Source of the DNA: Apium graveolens
Taxonomy: Eukaryota; Streptophyta; Magnoliopsida; Apiales; Apiaceae
DNA length: 64,000 nucleotides
Direction: 5' to 3'
Assembly: GCF_009905375.1 (NCBI RefSeq)
Contig: NC_133648.1
Location: 303,816,565 to 303,880,564, forward strand
Under the pieces are notes generated by a model. It searched no databases and was not told the DNA's origin. It worked only from the letters and a program-made list of their open reading frames with translations. The position numbers and the translations under genes were made by a program. Shown here piece after piece: positions 1-16,860 of the stretch. How positions within the stretch are numbered: position 1 is the first letter of the stretch; each line of letters opens with the position of its first letter.

Positions 1-409
1 TGAGGACGAGATTCAACACCGAGTAATAATTGGAAACGCACATAAGCACGAGTTACTAGAATTAGAAAGAAAAAGAGAATTAAGACGTGTTATGCTGGTC
101 CCTCCTAGATAGTAAAATAGACGGGATAAATAGAAGTGAGTTGGCTTCACCGCTACCTGTATAGCAAAAAGAGTAAGTTAGCTCCATTATATATAAAAGA
201 TGGAGATTTGAATTGAGATATATAAGCAACAAATAGAATATGTTATTAGCGAGAGACTATTAAGGAAAGATTGATATTATGCGTTAAAGTTATGAAAAAT
301 TATAAGGTTGAAAGATTTACCTGAGAGAATGAAAGTGATATACTTAAAAAGTATCAGTATTATTCCTTAGCGTGATTCTGAGGACGGAATCCTTTTAAGG
401 GGGGAAGGA
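1..409 (+). pseudogene. 3' end of Ty3/gypsy internal region, with polypurine tract
   Basis: A reading frame enters at the window edge and stays open from base 2 to a TAG at 110-112. It encodes a highly charged tail (Glu/Arg/Lys/His-rich, ending ..MLVPPR). About 280 bases of untranslated sequence follow, then a polypurine tract at about 395-409 (AAGGGGGGAAGGA) directly before the LTR. The same tail, spacer and tract occur in inverted orientation at about 45696-46110, which confirms it as an element 3' end and not a host gene. The rest of the element lies outside the window. The function of the charged tail is unknown. It could be the end of pol or a short extra ORF. Confidence 0.75.
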
Positions 410-3400
410 TGTAACATCCGGGAAATATCGTATAATTATTTGTATCGATATATGATTATTATGTGAATATTATATGAATTTTTGGTGAATTATCTGATGT
501 TTGATAATAACATTTGGATGTTGTATGTAATAAAATGTGAATATGTTAATTTTAATATGTCCAGAATAAAATATAGATAATTAAGGTATTTTTCTAGTAA
601 TTTTTGGAGTGTTAGATGATTTTATAATGATTTATGAATTATTAATTATTTTCTGAATAATTACAAAATTATTTTATAAAGTCGGGAATTGTCCGACTTC
701 AACCGTTTTTACGTTTTTACAACCCGAAACTCTTCCGAAAACTCCTTCCTAACCTAATCTGGTAATTCCGGACATTTTCCGTGTTTTGACTTTTCCGATC
801 TGGATTACGGTTTGTCCCGTGCGTGGCCCGGCGCAAAATTTTCGATACGACAATCATTTCGGTAAATCAACGAAACCCGTATTTTCAAAAGACCGGATAT
901 TATTACATTATTTCCGTATAAAGTATTTTATAAAAAGCCGGGTTGGAATAATTATCCAGAATTGATATCAAACTGGATCGTTATTGCAGTTACTTAGCGG
1001 CTAAGCAACTAATTTAACGATCCAAAACGATTCAGAACGAACCAATATTCCGTAAATATAAATAGCATATTTCTTATTTCATTTTATTCGTTTATTCATT
1101 TACAACCAGTAAAAATATAGTAAATACAGAGAAAAACCCCAAAAACCGATACGTTCTTGAAAATCAAACGCACAAACGAAGGCGTTACCGAACTCCGATT
1201 CAAGCGTGTAATATATCAAAACGAAGCTCTCGAGAAGTACTTTCTTAATCAATCAACCCTTTCACTGCAGCAGTTAAGATAATTTTCTTATTTATTTATT
1301 TATATTCAAATTATTTGATGTTTAAATTATGAATTTTTGTTTTTGATATTTTTGATATGATTTGATGATTCCATCGTGTAGATAATATTTTTCTGGTCAT
1401 TTTGGTATATTATACTTCAAATTTGAAGTTCAATAACATGTAGAAAATGATGTTTGATTCTAGAAATGAGAATTAGGGTTCTAGTTTATATGAATATTCT
1501 TAATTGGAATTAGGGCTTTCTGCTCCTGGGATTTTTGTGTGAATTCGATGATTGATTAATATTCCTAATAAAATTTGCAACTGATTCGTATATATAAATA
1601 TATTAAATGATATCGGGAAGGGGCCAGAATCGTGTCGCCGGAGTTCTTAAACTCGACGGCGGCGACAGTTTTTTTTGACTGGTTTTTCCGGCTGCTTTGG
1701 CAAAGAGTGGTAAAAACTAACTACGGGAAAGTGTTGCTGGCACAGAGAAGAACTGATCTGCACCTTCCTGGATGTGTAATTGTCCCCCCTGCAGTTTTCT
1801 AAACTTTCACTTTCCGTATTCTGGTTTCCAAAACTTACGAAAATCGGATTTCTATTTTGTTTGTTTTCAAAAATGATATTTTTAATATTTTAAAAATCAG
1901 AAAATTGTTTATTTAATTATCTTAAAATTCATAAAATTATTTTAATTATTTATTTATTCAAAAATAAATCGAAATTATTTTATTAATTAATTTTAATTAG
2001 TTTTTAATTATTTTAATTAATCGATTAATTTATAGTTAATTGATTAAATAATTTAATTAAATATTAGTTGATTTTAATTGATTTAATAATTAGATTTAAT
2101 TATTTAAAATTGATTTAAAAATTCCGAAAAATAGTTTTGAGCGTTAAAATATTATTTTAAATTATTTTCAAGGCTCGATAAATATTATAAAATTATTTTA
2201 AAATCTGGTTCGGGTGTTCGAACCCTATTATTTAATTATTAAACGATTCGAAGACCGTTTTAATTCCGAAAAATATTCAAAAATTTATAATAAATCAACC
2301 GTTCGTCCGTTTAATGCGAAACGAACGCCTCTAGACTCGAAAAAATATTTTTCTTTTATTAAAAATATTTTCGAGACCTAAATTCCTTTGTATCTAAAGG
2401 ACGTTTGCTTTAGGGATCATTCTGAGTCAATAATTGATTGATAAAATATTCTTTTTGACCCAATTTCAACTCTAAACATATCGAGACCTATCTTTTGACG
2501 ATTCAACTTATATGCTACCTGAATTACGTGATTATGTGTTATCTGGATAATATGATTACCTGTCCTATGTGTACGTATCATGTGAATAATGAGTCAGCAT
2601 GTCTTTTAAAGATTATCTGGATGAGATGTGATTCTTATCTATTATTATCGGGCGGGTAGATGATAGGGATACGTGTATAGACTAGTCAATTATATATTAT
2701 CAGTTCATTGAATAGTATTATTTGTGATAGATCCACAGAGTGCGAGACGTTCAAAGCCAGATAGAGATTGTAAAGGTAAAGCCTGATTGCGTGTAGTATT
2801 GAAACGAGTGGATTTAGAATAAAGATAAACCTAAGAGGGTAAATGATAAGAAAGGTCAAGTAGCCGTCAAGGGTAGTACAGATGCGACAGGACTGAGTGA
2901 TATGGCAGCTAGTTAAAGATCAGAGGGATTCTCAATTGAGGCAAGTAATCCTAACCTTTCTCTTTAAACACTGCAAATATTTATTCGCTCCTAGTCTAAG
3001 TTCAGAATAGTTAAATATTTTTATATTTCGCTGCAATTACTCTTATTTATACAAGTGCATTTTTGATCTTGTTCCTATAATTCGATTGCTCTCTTGAGCA
3101 AATACCCATTCGTTCGGGTTATTTGCGAACCCTGATTTGGGCTGTTTTGAAATCAAAATGATTTGATATCAAAATACTCTACAGGCTGGACGGTTATTAT
3201 GAGGACCAGTGATGAACTGGATCCTAGTGGCCGGAGATGGACCGGACCCCTTTAGGCCATAGTTGCCTGGGTGCCCCATATGTTGGTTGGGTCTATACAG
3301 TTGGGTATAGATCCGCACTGTATCCTGACTGATCAGCAGGTTATAGTGCATATGTTGGTTTCTAGTGTCCAGTCTAATTTATTGTTGATCGCCATTAACG

Positions 3401-3987
3401 GCATTCCTTTCCGAGTAGTTCATAATTACAAACTCACACAAAGATTTAATTCAAAAGGATGAAATATTGAAACAATTACTGTCCTTTTACAGAAAAATGC
3501 GATTTATGATCAAATGTCAATGAGGGCCGATGTTTTGTTCGCTCAACTATTTAAATATGTAAAGATGTTTTTAAAATCATTCAACAATCGTTTCCAGGAG
3601 TTTTCTGACATGATACCTGGAAACCATTTATAATATTTGATGGGCATTTTTGGCTCACTCTTGCTCTGTGAACTCTTATTTCTTTCAGTATCAAATGAGG
3701 GCAAAGTGAATAGCTTTTAATAGACAGCAAAAGTGGTGAGATTCCAGCTGAAGAAATTTGGAGATGTCAGAATGATCAATACAAGGAAATTAGTAATAAG
3801 GTAATGAAATTGTATTTAGACAATGTAAATTTTAGAAGATTAGATTCTTGTTTCATACTATAACCTGTAAGCGATCCTAAATATGAGGGGTTATCTGTAT
3901 ATTTATTTTAATATACAGGTTATTATTATTATTATTTAAAATTGTGTAGTGACACCCAATCCTGACCCCGGATTTGGGGGCGTCCCA
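410..3987 (+). repeat. 3' LTR of a Ty3/gypsy (Tekay/Del-like) retrotransposon
   Basis: The LTR starts TGTAACATCC immediately after the polypurine tract and ends near GGGGGCGTCCCA, 3,578 bp. It ends in the block CTGACCCCGG..TTGGGGGCGTC shared with the two other gypsy LTR families here (22355 and 35549). No primer-binding site follows, so this is a 3' LTR. The minus-strand LTR at 35549-45695, with its nested insertion removed, is about 3,581 bp and matches along its length, so both belong to one family. Short ORFs inside (for example 3271-3462) are not genes. The exact 3' end is blurred by a junction with a MITE. Confidence 0.85.
989..1065 (+). promoter_or_regulatory. LTR core promoter: palindrome plus TATA box
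   Basis: GTTACTTAGC at 989-998 is followed by one base and GCTAAGCAAC at 1000-1009, a near-perfect dyad. A TATAAATAG box lies about 50 bp further at 1057-1065. The same two elements, with the same spacing, occur in the related minus-strand LTR at 45085-45009. The conserved spacing suggests a U3 promoter with an upstream dyad binding site. The factor is unknown. Confidence 0.55.
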
Positions 3988-4171
3988 CCTATCGTACCAT
4001 AAATTGTTACATCGTTGTTAGACACAAAGATTAAAAAATGAATTATGTTGAAGAAAGATTAAGAAAACGGGATTTAATTTTGTAGCCATCATAAAGATAA
4101 TATGCTATTTTAAAAAATGTTAACAATCTGTTGGAACATCTAAAAATAGAAAGTTATTGGGACGGAGAGTA
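3981..4171. mobile_element. Stowaway-like MITE (Tc1/mariner type)
   Basis: The right end reads TTGGGACGGAGAG followed by TA (4170-4171), which is the Stowaway terminal repeat (consensus CTCCCTCCGTCCC inverted) with its TA target. The left end is CGTCCCACC at 3981-3989. The ~190-bp body is AT-rich and non-coding. The left TIR is truncated and merges with the end of the preceding LTR, sharing the bases CGTC. Confidence 0.6.
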
Positions 4172-4870
4172 TCATATGTCATTCAATGAGTAAATTTACA
4201 ATACTAGCGTAAATTGCCTATATAGTATGACTCATCAAATACATTTCTAACACATAAACACATTAAATAATTAAAAAATAACTTATTAATTATTTTATAT
4301 TTAGAGTGATTGATATCCATCAGACACATATAATCACTTGTATTTATTTTATTTTCTAAGTATTAACCTATTACAAATACCATTTAATTTTGAAGTGGAA
4401 AAATGTATATTAACATAATTTATTACTTCCTGTGAATGCACCATTACAAAAATATCTCAATCACCCGTGCTCATATGTATAAACAAATAAATTATTTATT
4501 CATTAGGTAACAATATAAATATATTGTTAACATTTACAGCAAAAACAGTTTCAATTAGTATAATTTAGAGTATGCTCATGCATTGCACGGGTTATAAATC
4601 TAGTTATTATAAATACACAATTTGATAGTTGATCATATATTAGGACTAAAAATATATAAGCCTATAATCATTCTTTCCATGTCACTCAACCAATTATAAC
4701 TATGCAACAGGCATAATAATATTTTATACATTGATCCTATGTCCTTTTAATTGTACTTGGTTTTATTTTAGAACTATGCATTAGGGTACTAGTATTCTAA
4801 GCATAAAAATAACTTTTTGATCTCAAATTATAAAATGATTATGACCATTTTAGCTTTATTATTAGACTTG
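4172..4870. other. AT-rich intergenic DNA
   Basis: No coding frame is visible. Around 4575-4600 there is a short motif, GCATTGCACGGGTTATAA, of the kind often seen at the ends of plant non-autonomous transposons, but no partner terminus was found. Nothing else could be assigned. Confidence 0.5.
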
Positions 4871-4879
4871 CTTCAAGGT

Positions 4880-5335
4880 GCAATGCAAAATGGCTACAAC
4901 CCTTTATGGCTAACAACAATTAAGGTACCCTACGATGGCCTACCAGAAGCATCACAAATTGGCTACAACTAGTGAAGGATCAATTACCTAAAGCACTGAT
5001 GGCTGCACTGCAAGAGCTAAGGCATATAGACTGAAATGGAGATTCACGAAAAGTACATTGAAACAACCCCAACGTATGAGATGATATTCATACTTCCAGT
5101 ATAATCCTAGGCAAGGGGTGGTGTACTAACCTTTATCATGTGTAGGATATGAACAGTTTTTTTTTTGGAGTTTGGTTGTTGGAAGAGCCTGGGAGACTAG
5201 CTGAAGAGTTCTTTGATCCAGAGCATTTTTAAAGAGTCATGGACATGTCACCCGAACACAAAGGTCTTGACCTCAAAAACGGAAGCATCATAGTAGTATA
5301 GGAATTCTTCAATGTAGGTTATACTTCCTGATCAC
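4880..5335 (+). pseudogene. Decayed coding-like fragments, family not recognised
   Basis: Two stretches read like degraded protein on the plus strand. Near 4970-5040 one frame reads ..KDQLPKALMAALQELRHID. Near 5180-5310 another reads ..EEPGRLAEEFFDPEHF, a stop, then RVMDMSPEHKGLDLKNGSI, another stop, and EFFN. The amino-acid composition is protein-like and unlike the surrounding AT-rich DNA. Stops interrupt both stretches and the frames do not connect. I do not recognise the family. It may be a retrocopy or the remnant of a neighbouring gene. Confidence 0.3.
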
Positions 5336-5427
5336 CAATTTCTCAGGCATAGAAAGTCACTAGACGCATTGGTACATTCCAAACACGAAAAGCTCAAATA
5401 TTCCAAGATAAAGTTATAAGACTTGGA

Positions 5428-5456
5428 CCCCCCCCCCCCCCCCAAAAAAAAAAAAA
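5428..5456. repeat. C16-A13 homopolymer tract
   Basis: A run of C at 5428-5443 is followed directly by a run of A at 5444-5456. This is a simple-sequence tract and its length may be unreliable in the assembly. The following ~300 bases (5457-5760) hold no gene that I can recognise. Confidence 0.8.
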
Positions 5457-5761
5457 GAAAAATTGATGTAAGCCATTCTGTTTTACAATGTTAATAAACC
5501 GCACCATAAAATTTGGCAAACACGGTAATGTCCCGAGTAGAAAGATGTCCATGCAGAACTAACTACTCAGAATCCATCACTTGCACCAAATTTAATAGAG
5601 AGCTACCAATAATTCCTCAATAGTGCCAGAATCACATTGTTTCTTACCCAGCTGATGAGACAATAAGCCGCCTCCCAAATTAATATCCAAATAATTTACC
5701 CTCTTCATGGAAGGAAATTTTAAGAGAAGGCAGTTTAAAAACAAATAGCTCTCAACGGAAA

Positions 5762-5951
5762 GAGTAGTGTCAGGGATACCAAAATTGGTCCCAAAATAAC
5801 ACTCAAAATCACACCTGACTAATTATGATTTGTGGGCGCATATTAATGCATGATAGCCTCATCATTTTATAAAAATTATTATCAATCAATTCTTTCCACT
5901 TGTCATTTGATACCTATTTTGGGACAGATTTTTGGGACCTCTATCATTTCT
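5762..5951. mobile_element. MITE with ~37-bp imperfect terminal inverted repeats
   Basis: The left end (5762-5798) contains ACCAAAATTGGTCCCAAAATA. The right end (about 5914-5951) is its imperfect reverse complement, containing TATTTTGGGACAG..TTTTTGGGACC. The ~115 bp between them is AT-rich and non-coding. No clear target-site duplication was seen, so the superfamily is open. Confidence 0.55.
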
Positions 5952-6465
5952 CGTGGGTTAATTGTAAAGGAAGAATTTGAAAAGAACAAGCAGCTTACCT
6001 AGCGAATCATGTAACAATCTGACCTATAACTTCCTATACATCGACAAGATAACATGTTCTAGAAAAGGGAGAGGGAGGACGGGAAAAAAGATTGCATATA
6101 TGGTGCTCGCAATTTATCATTTTTAGTCAGCTAGGAAACTGACAATATAATAAGTCTAAAAATATACACACACGGGCGTGAAATATACTTCTTTGAGTGA
6201 ACACATGACAAATATAATATGATGCATGTAGATATTTAAAGAAGTTTTTGCAAAATTAAAATAATTTCTCTGAAGCATTCACGTTCCTGTCAGTTCAAAG
6301 AACCAGTTCAGTCTCTATAGACTATAATAGAACTAAATCTCTCAATCTACTTGAAATAGCTGGTCTAGGTATACATATGACAGGCTAACTGTAATGTCAT
6401 GCTTTTATCAAACTGCTGGCTTTCAGAGAAAACTAACCATTTGGCTAAAGCGTGACATGCATGAC

Positions 6466-6471
6466 TTTATT
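6466..6471 (-). terminator. Candidate poly(A) signal of the aminotransferase gene
   Basis: TTTATT on the plus strand gives AATAAA on the minus strand, about 92 bases downstream of the stop codon at 6563. This is the first canonical signal after the stop. It is inferred from position and motif only. Confidence 0.45.
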
Positions 6472-6562
6472 TAAATTCAAATGAAGATCACTGAGCTCCG
6501 GACAAGGTTTTCAGACGTTTACCCAGAATTTCTCAGAAGACCTATTTTACATACAATATTAT

Positions 6563-12025
<5,463 letters not shown>

Positions 12026-12140
12026 GTTTGAAATTAGTTAGGGGGTTTTAGAAAAGTTCTGAATTATTCTCTGCACTTAATTGCGTGATTGATCCACCGA
12101 GAGTTTTATAAGTACAAAGCGTGTATGTATGTATGTATGT

Positions 12141-12147
12141 ATATATA
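12141..12147 (-). promoter_or_regulatory. AAT: Candidate TATA box of the aminotransferase gene
   Basis: The minus strand reads CACTATATATACATAC about 116-122 bp upstream of the start codon. This would place transcription start near 12110 and a 5' UTR of about 85 bases. It sits beside a GTAT microsatellite (12121-12140). Confidence 0.5.
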
Positions 12148-12218
12148 GTGAGATGAGAAATCGTGACGAGAAAGACAGTGGGCGCTCAACTAGGGAGAAG
12201 CAAAAAGGTGCTCAAACG

Positions 12219-12253
12219 GGGGGCGTTATTTCACTTCTTATTTTAACGCCCCC
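12219..12253. other. GC-rich hairpin in the aminotransferase upstream region
   Basis: GGGGGCGTTA (12219-12228) and TAACGCCCCC (12244-12253) form a perfect 10-bp stem with a 15-base loop, about 195-230 bp upstream of the ATG. It stands out in AT-rich flanks. It may be a cis-regulatory element or the relic of a small transposon. Confidence 0.55.
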
Positions 12254-12694
12254 TTCTGCAAGACTACAACTTGATAATTTACAAAAAAAGAAGCTACTAC
12301 AACTTAATGCACTTAAAACTCGGTAAAATAATAATCGATAAAATAATCTCATTTAAATAATATTTTTTTTTTTGTCTCGATTCTATTATTTTAAAAAGAT
12401 TTAACTGTACCTTCTTTTTTATACTTAGTTTTGTTTTCAATATTTTAATCAGAAATTACTCAAAATACCTATATTTTTAGATTAATTTCATTTTTAAATT
12501 ATATTTTTTAAGTTTCATTTTCAAAAATTTTATTTGTAACTTTTATTATGCAACTTAATTTCAAAATGTGAAAAGGTTAATTTTAAGGTTGCATTAAGTG
12601 CGTTTCAAGTTTGTAACCACCGAATCAAGTTTAAAATTAATTTTGAAAAAATAATTGCATTTCAGGTGATAGGGGATAAAATAAACCTCGATTA
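12254..12694. other. AT-rich intergenic DNA between the aminotransferase gene and the Tat element
   Basis: No gene or RNA is recognised. The start of the Tat LTR lies somewhere near the right end of this stretch (12560-12725) but cannot be pinned without a second LTR copy. Confidence 0.4.
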
Positions 12695-12914
12695 TGTCAT
12701 TAATATTGCATTAATTGCACTTGACTTGGGCTGCATACAAGGCCCATTTATGAAAGTCCAATAGCCCTGAATATTAATTATTTTCATAGTTAATAAATAT
12801 GGGAAAATCAGTTATTGGGAGAAGCCCTAGTAAGGATATGAATCCTTGTGGATCAGCCTCCAAGAGGCCTCATAGGATAAGGAATCAGTTTCCTACTTCC
12901 AAGGACTCCCAACT

Positions 12915-14358
12915 TGTTAGTCGCTAAACACCCACTAAAATTCACGCAAGTATACGTGTTCGCAAGTAATATAGAATTATTTATAGTTCGATCCCACATG
13001 GACTGGCTTAGATTAACGTTGTGATTTATGCACTTATGCAACAATGATATGGCTATTATTCAATGCTAAGACGAATAACAAATTGAGTTTTGATTATACT
13101 ATGATTAACTAATGAGAATTATACTAAAGAACATTAACTAAAGAGAGTAAAGAGAGTTGAATAATATATAACACAAACATGGGATTCTAACTTCATTAAA
13201 TACTTCATTCAATAGTCTTTTCATTCTTAGCCTTAGCATGTAATGGTGATGACACTAATCAGATAACACGAAACTGATAAACGCCAACTTTCGTTGTACG
13301 AATACCATACTACCAGACATCCACAAAAGAGATAGAAGCTGAATAGACACCAATTATATTGAGATCATATATATCTATAGAATTTGACAACATAACGGTT
13401 TAATGTACAAGTTATCTATCGTGATTACATAGGGCAAGTAAGATGGTTAAAATTACCTACGAATCATGCATAACAATAACACATGAACATATGCTAGTAT
13501 GGCAAGTTCTAAATCCTTAAATTCATTTTCGCTTCATTAAGAATTAACACACTATCTTATAAGTTCGCGACTCTCACAAGACGAATAAGCACAACCAATA
13601 CTAGGTTATCATTCAATCACCACACACTAAGGTATCGAAACAAATTAACTAAAGAAATCCATAAATAATTCCGCTAGAACCCCACGGTAACGATTAACCC
13701 ATAATCGGACTCATCATCAACGTGGGTTCCGATGAAAACATGGCATAATAAACGTAGTCTTTATACTTAATAAAACCAAGTACGAAACATAAGTAAAGGT
13801 TCAAGAATAAGAAAACTAGCATCCAACGTTACAACCAAAACAAAGAATCACAAGAATAAATTAGATCTTCTTCGCCTTGGTTGAATTGTGCTCAACGGTC
13901 TTCTTTACTCCTTTTCCTTAGCTTTTGTACGTCTCTCCTTCTGCAAAACGTCTTTATTTATGTATATATATGCTGTAGAATTGACCAGGGATTCAAACTC
14001 TCAAAATCCTAATAGAAACAGAATTTTGCTACCCCGACCTGGCGCAGGCGCGCTGAGTTTCTGTTCTTTGGGCACGGCCGCGCGCTTTAACAACGCGGGC
14101 GCGCCGTCCTTCTGAATAAAATTCTGAATTCTTTTCTTCTTCTTGCTGATTTGAGCCGGTCTTTTCACGAGCGTTTATTCCAACACCATCCAAACACCCA
14201 ATTAGCACTACAACCATGCTAATTTACCTAATTTCCTGGAAAATGCTTGCAATGTAAAAACACGACAAAAACACGTAAAAACACAAACAACTTGAGTACA
14301 AATACACCAATTCAAAGCTTTACGGAGCGTAATAAAGTGTCATAAATGCCACTCAACA
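12915..14358. mobile_element. Solo LTR nested in the Tat LTR
   Basis: The 1,444-bp non-coding segment begins TGTTAGTCGC and ends CACTCAACA, giving TGTT..AACA termini. It is flanked by CAACT (12910-12914) and CAAGT (14359-14363), a 5-bp target duplication with one mismatch. There is no PBS, polypurine tract or coding sequence, so a solo LTR is the simplest reading. Strand and lineage are undetermined. A GC-rich patch with GCGCGC motifs (about 14035-14105) is unusual for the region. Confidence 0.6.
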
Positions 14359-14430
14359 CAAGTCCACTCTAATTCTGAGACTTGTCCTCCAAGTCTCCTA
14401 ACCCTAGTCTATTTCAAGGAGTCTCATGCC

Positions 14431-14438
14431 TATATAAG
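14431..14438 (+). promoter_or_regulatory. TATA box of the Tat 5' LTR
   Basis: TATATAAG about 175 bp before the LTR end is the expected position for the U3/R promoter. Confidence 0.55.
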
Positions 14439-14614
14439 GGGACTCACCCCACGAATCAGAACTACATTTTTTGACTTGATCCTTGGAAAACAACAACGTA
14501 CGTAGGCATCTTGTTAAGGCAGATCGAGTCACGAGACACAAGAGCAGTCAAATTGAGCCTCGAAGCTCACGAACCCAAGCAATAAATACACCCACGTTTT
14601 TTACCCACAACATC

Positions 14615-14632
14615 TGGCGCCGTTTATGGGAA
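14615..14632 (+). other. Primer-binding site of the Tat element
   Basis: TGGCGCCGTTTATGGGAA starts two bases after the LTR end. TGGCGCCGT-type primer sites are typical of Tat and Athila lineages and differ from the TGGTATCAGAGC sites of the other elements in the window. Confidence 0.8.
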
Positions 14633-14648
14633 ACGCATAACAACAACC

Positions 14649-16660
14649 ATGGTAAACACACAGAGGAGAAACAACGCCCCTGAAGGAACACCGGCTGGGA
14701 CGAACCAAACAATTTCATCAGTGGTGGAGATACCCCGCACTCAACCTACGCCTCTACCCAAGGAGAAACCCTGGTAGGGGTAACTGAGCCTCAGCCACAA
14801 GGGACGAATCCCCCGGCTCCTCAAGGGATGAATCCCCATTTTCAGCAGCTACATGCACTTGTGAACCCTCAACCCGTTGGGTATGAGTATTCAACTATTA
14901 TGACCACTAACCCCCATTACGGGATCCACCTATACCCCGAAGTTGGAGGAAGTTGATACTTTAATCGGAGTGAAGCCCAATACATAAGTGGTTTGGCTCC
15001 TATTCTGGAGGATCAAAAATTATCTAGACCTTATACTGATAGAGACCGGCCGGGACGACCCAAACAATTTCATCAGTGGTGGAGATACCCCGCACTCAAC
15101 CTACGCCTCCACCCAAGGAGGAAACCTAGTAGGGGTAACTGAGCTTCAGCCACAAGGGACGAATCCCACGGCTCCTCAAGGGACGAATCCCCAATTTCAG
15201 CAGCTACATGCACCTGTAAACCCTCAATTCGTTGGGTATAAGTATTCAACTATTATGACCACTAACCCTCATTACGGGATGCACCTATACCCCGAAGTTG
15301 GAGGAAGTTGACACTTTAATCGGAGTGAAGCACAAGGGCGGACGTCCCAATACATACGTGGTTTGGCTCCTATTCTGGAGGATCAAGAATTCTCTAGACC
15401 TTATACTGATAGAGACTTTGTGTCATCGGATGAAGATGTTGCTCCAAGAAGGAAGCGTGTTGGTAAAGAACCAATGTCTGAGGCAAACCAGCGCCCTAGG
15501 GGCACTTAAAGGACGAGTCCCCAAGAAGTCCAGGAGAGGATCAGGGCTCATGAAGCTGAGATCCAAAGGTTGAAACGCGACTTGGAGACACACCTGACCC
15601 AAAGACCCCCACTTGATCCGAGGCGGAGAGATCCTCCTCCGATTATAGACCTGGATGGTCCAATACAAAGAAGGGATGCTGCCCCAATGGCTGATCCAAG
15701 TGATCTTATGCCCCTAGGAGATCCTGATGATCCTACCTCACCATTCACTGAAGAGATAATGAATTCGCATATTTTAAGGAAGTTTAGAATGCCCATCATC
15801 AAGGCAAATGATAGTACTAGAGATCCGGCAAATCATTTCAGGACATTTTTAACGCCATGTTGCTACAACCTGTGAATGATGCTATTAATTGTCAGGATTT
15901 TCCCCAAACCCGAGTTCTAATTGAACACTTTCCTTTTTTGATTATTCTCAAACTCAAAGGAGAAGATTATTCTCAAGGTGGTACAGCCGTCTACCTCCAA
16001 ACCCGATTGGATCCTTTAAGGATTTGAGCCAAGCTTTCATCAAGTAATTCATCAGTGGAAGAGTACATGAGAAAAGTTCGGCATCTCTCATGAGCATCGT
16101 GCAAGGAGCAAAGGAGTCCTTGAGAGACTATCTGAACCGTTTCACAAAGGAAGCGTTGAAGGTCCTAGATCTCGACGATAAAGTAGCTATGATAGCACTA
16201 CAACAGGGAACTAGAGATGAGTTTTTTAAGATATCTTTAGCTAAGCGTCCCCCTGAAAGTATGCTACAGCTCCAAGATAGGGCAGGGAAGTATATCAAGG
16301 TGGAGATGAGGATGACGGTAGTGAACAACGATCCTGCTGGTGGCAAGAAGCGAAAGACTGATCTCGAATATAATGCTAGGGACAAGTATCTAGAACTGAG
16401 AAAGACGTTGATTCAACCCCAAGAAGGGAGGACCTGGAAAAAAGTTCACCAAATATACTAAGTTGAATGCCCCTAGAAGCCAGATCTTAATGAAAATCTA
16501 GAGAGATAGGGATGTTCGTTGGCCCAAACCCTTGACTGATCCTGCTAAGCTAGATAAGAGAAAATATTATAGATTTCACAAGGATGCTGGTCATGACACC
16601 GATGAGTGTAGACAAATGAAGGATGAAATTGAATTCCTTATATGAAAAGGAAGGATGAGA
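14649..16660 (+). pseudogene. gag: gag of the Tat-lineage Ty3/gypsy element (broken)
   Basis: The capsid/nucleocapsid gene would start at ATG 14649 (MVNTQRRNNAPEG). The capsid core lies in several frames at about 15570-16460: SPFTEEIMNSHILRKF, then IVQGAKESLRDYLNRFTKEA, then a LAKRPPESMLQLQDRAGKY segment. These are characteristic Tat gag signatures. A nucleocapsid finger remnant at about 16560-16620 reads [15 protein letters not shown], where the first zinc-binding Cys has become Tyr. Stops and frameshifts occur throughout, beginning with a TAG about 43 codons into the gene. A 355-bp tandem duplication lies in the N-terminal part. Confidence 0.85.
14691..15413 (+). repeat. 355-bp tandem duplication in the N-terminal part of gag
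   Basis: The unit beginning CCGGCTGGGACGA at 14691 repeats as CCGGCCGGGACGA at 15046 and runs to ..ACTGATAGAGAC near 15413. Spacing is 355 bp, which is not a multiple of three. Copies differ by scattered substitutions and a small indel near the end. Each unit also holds two short internal repeats, ACAAGGGACGAAT and CTCAAGGGACGAAT. Confidence 0.85.
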
Positions 16661-16860
16661 AAGTATACTGGAGATGGAGGAGATAAGAATAATATTGGAA
16701 GAAGGAACTTTGATGATCGTAGAAAGGATCAAGATGATCAGGGGCGAAACCCCCAACCCCGAGGGCCGGTGATAAACAAAATGTTTGGGGGACCTCATCC
16801 TCGAGGGCTAGTGATAAACATAATTTTTGGAGGATAACTGTTGCTGGTTCATCCAAAAAC

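Larger units (their letters stand above)
12695..14612 (+). repeat. 5' LTR of a Tat-lineage Ty3/gypsy element (interrupted)
   Basis: The 3' boundary is clear: ..TTACCCACAACA ends at 14612, followed by a TGGCGCC-type primer site. A TATATAAG box lies at 14431-14438. The LTR is split by a 1.44-kb solo LTR, and removing it joins ..GGACTCC to CCACTCTAATTC with CAAGT between. Without the insertion the LTR is about 0.5 kb. The left boundary is approximate because the 3' LTR is not in the window. Confidence 0.6.
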
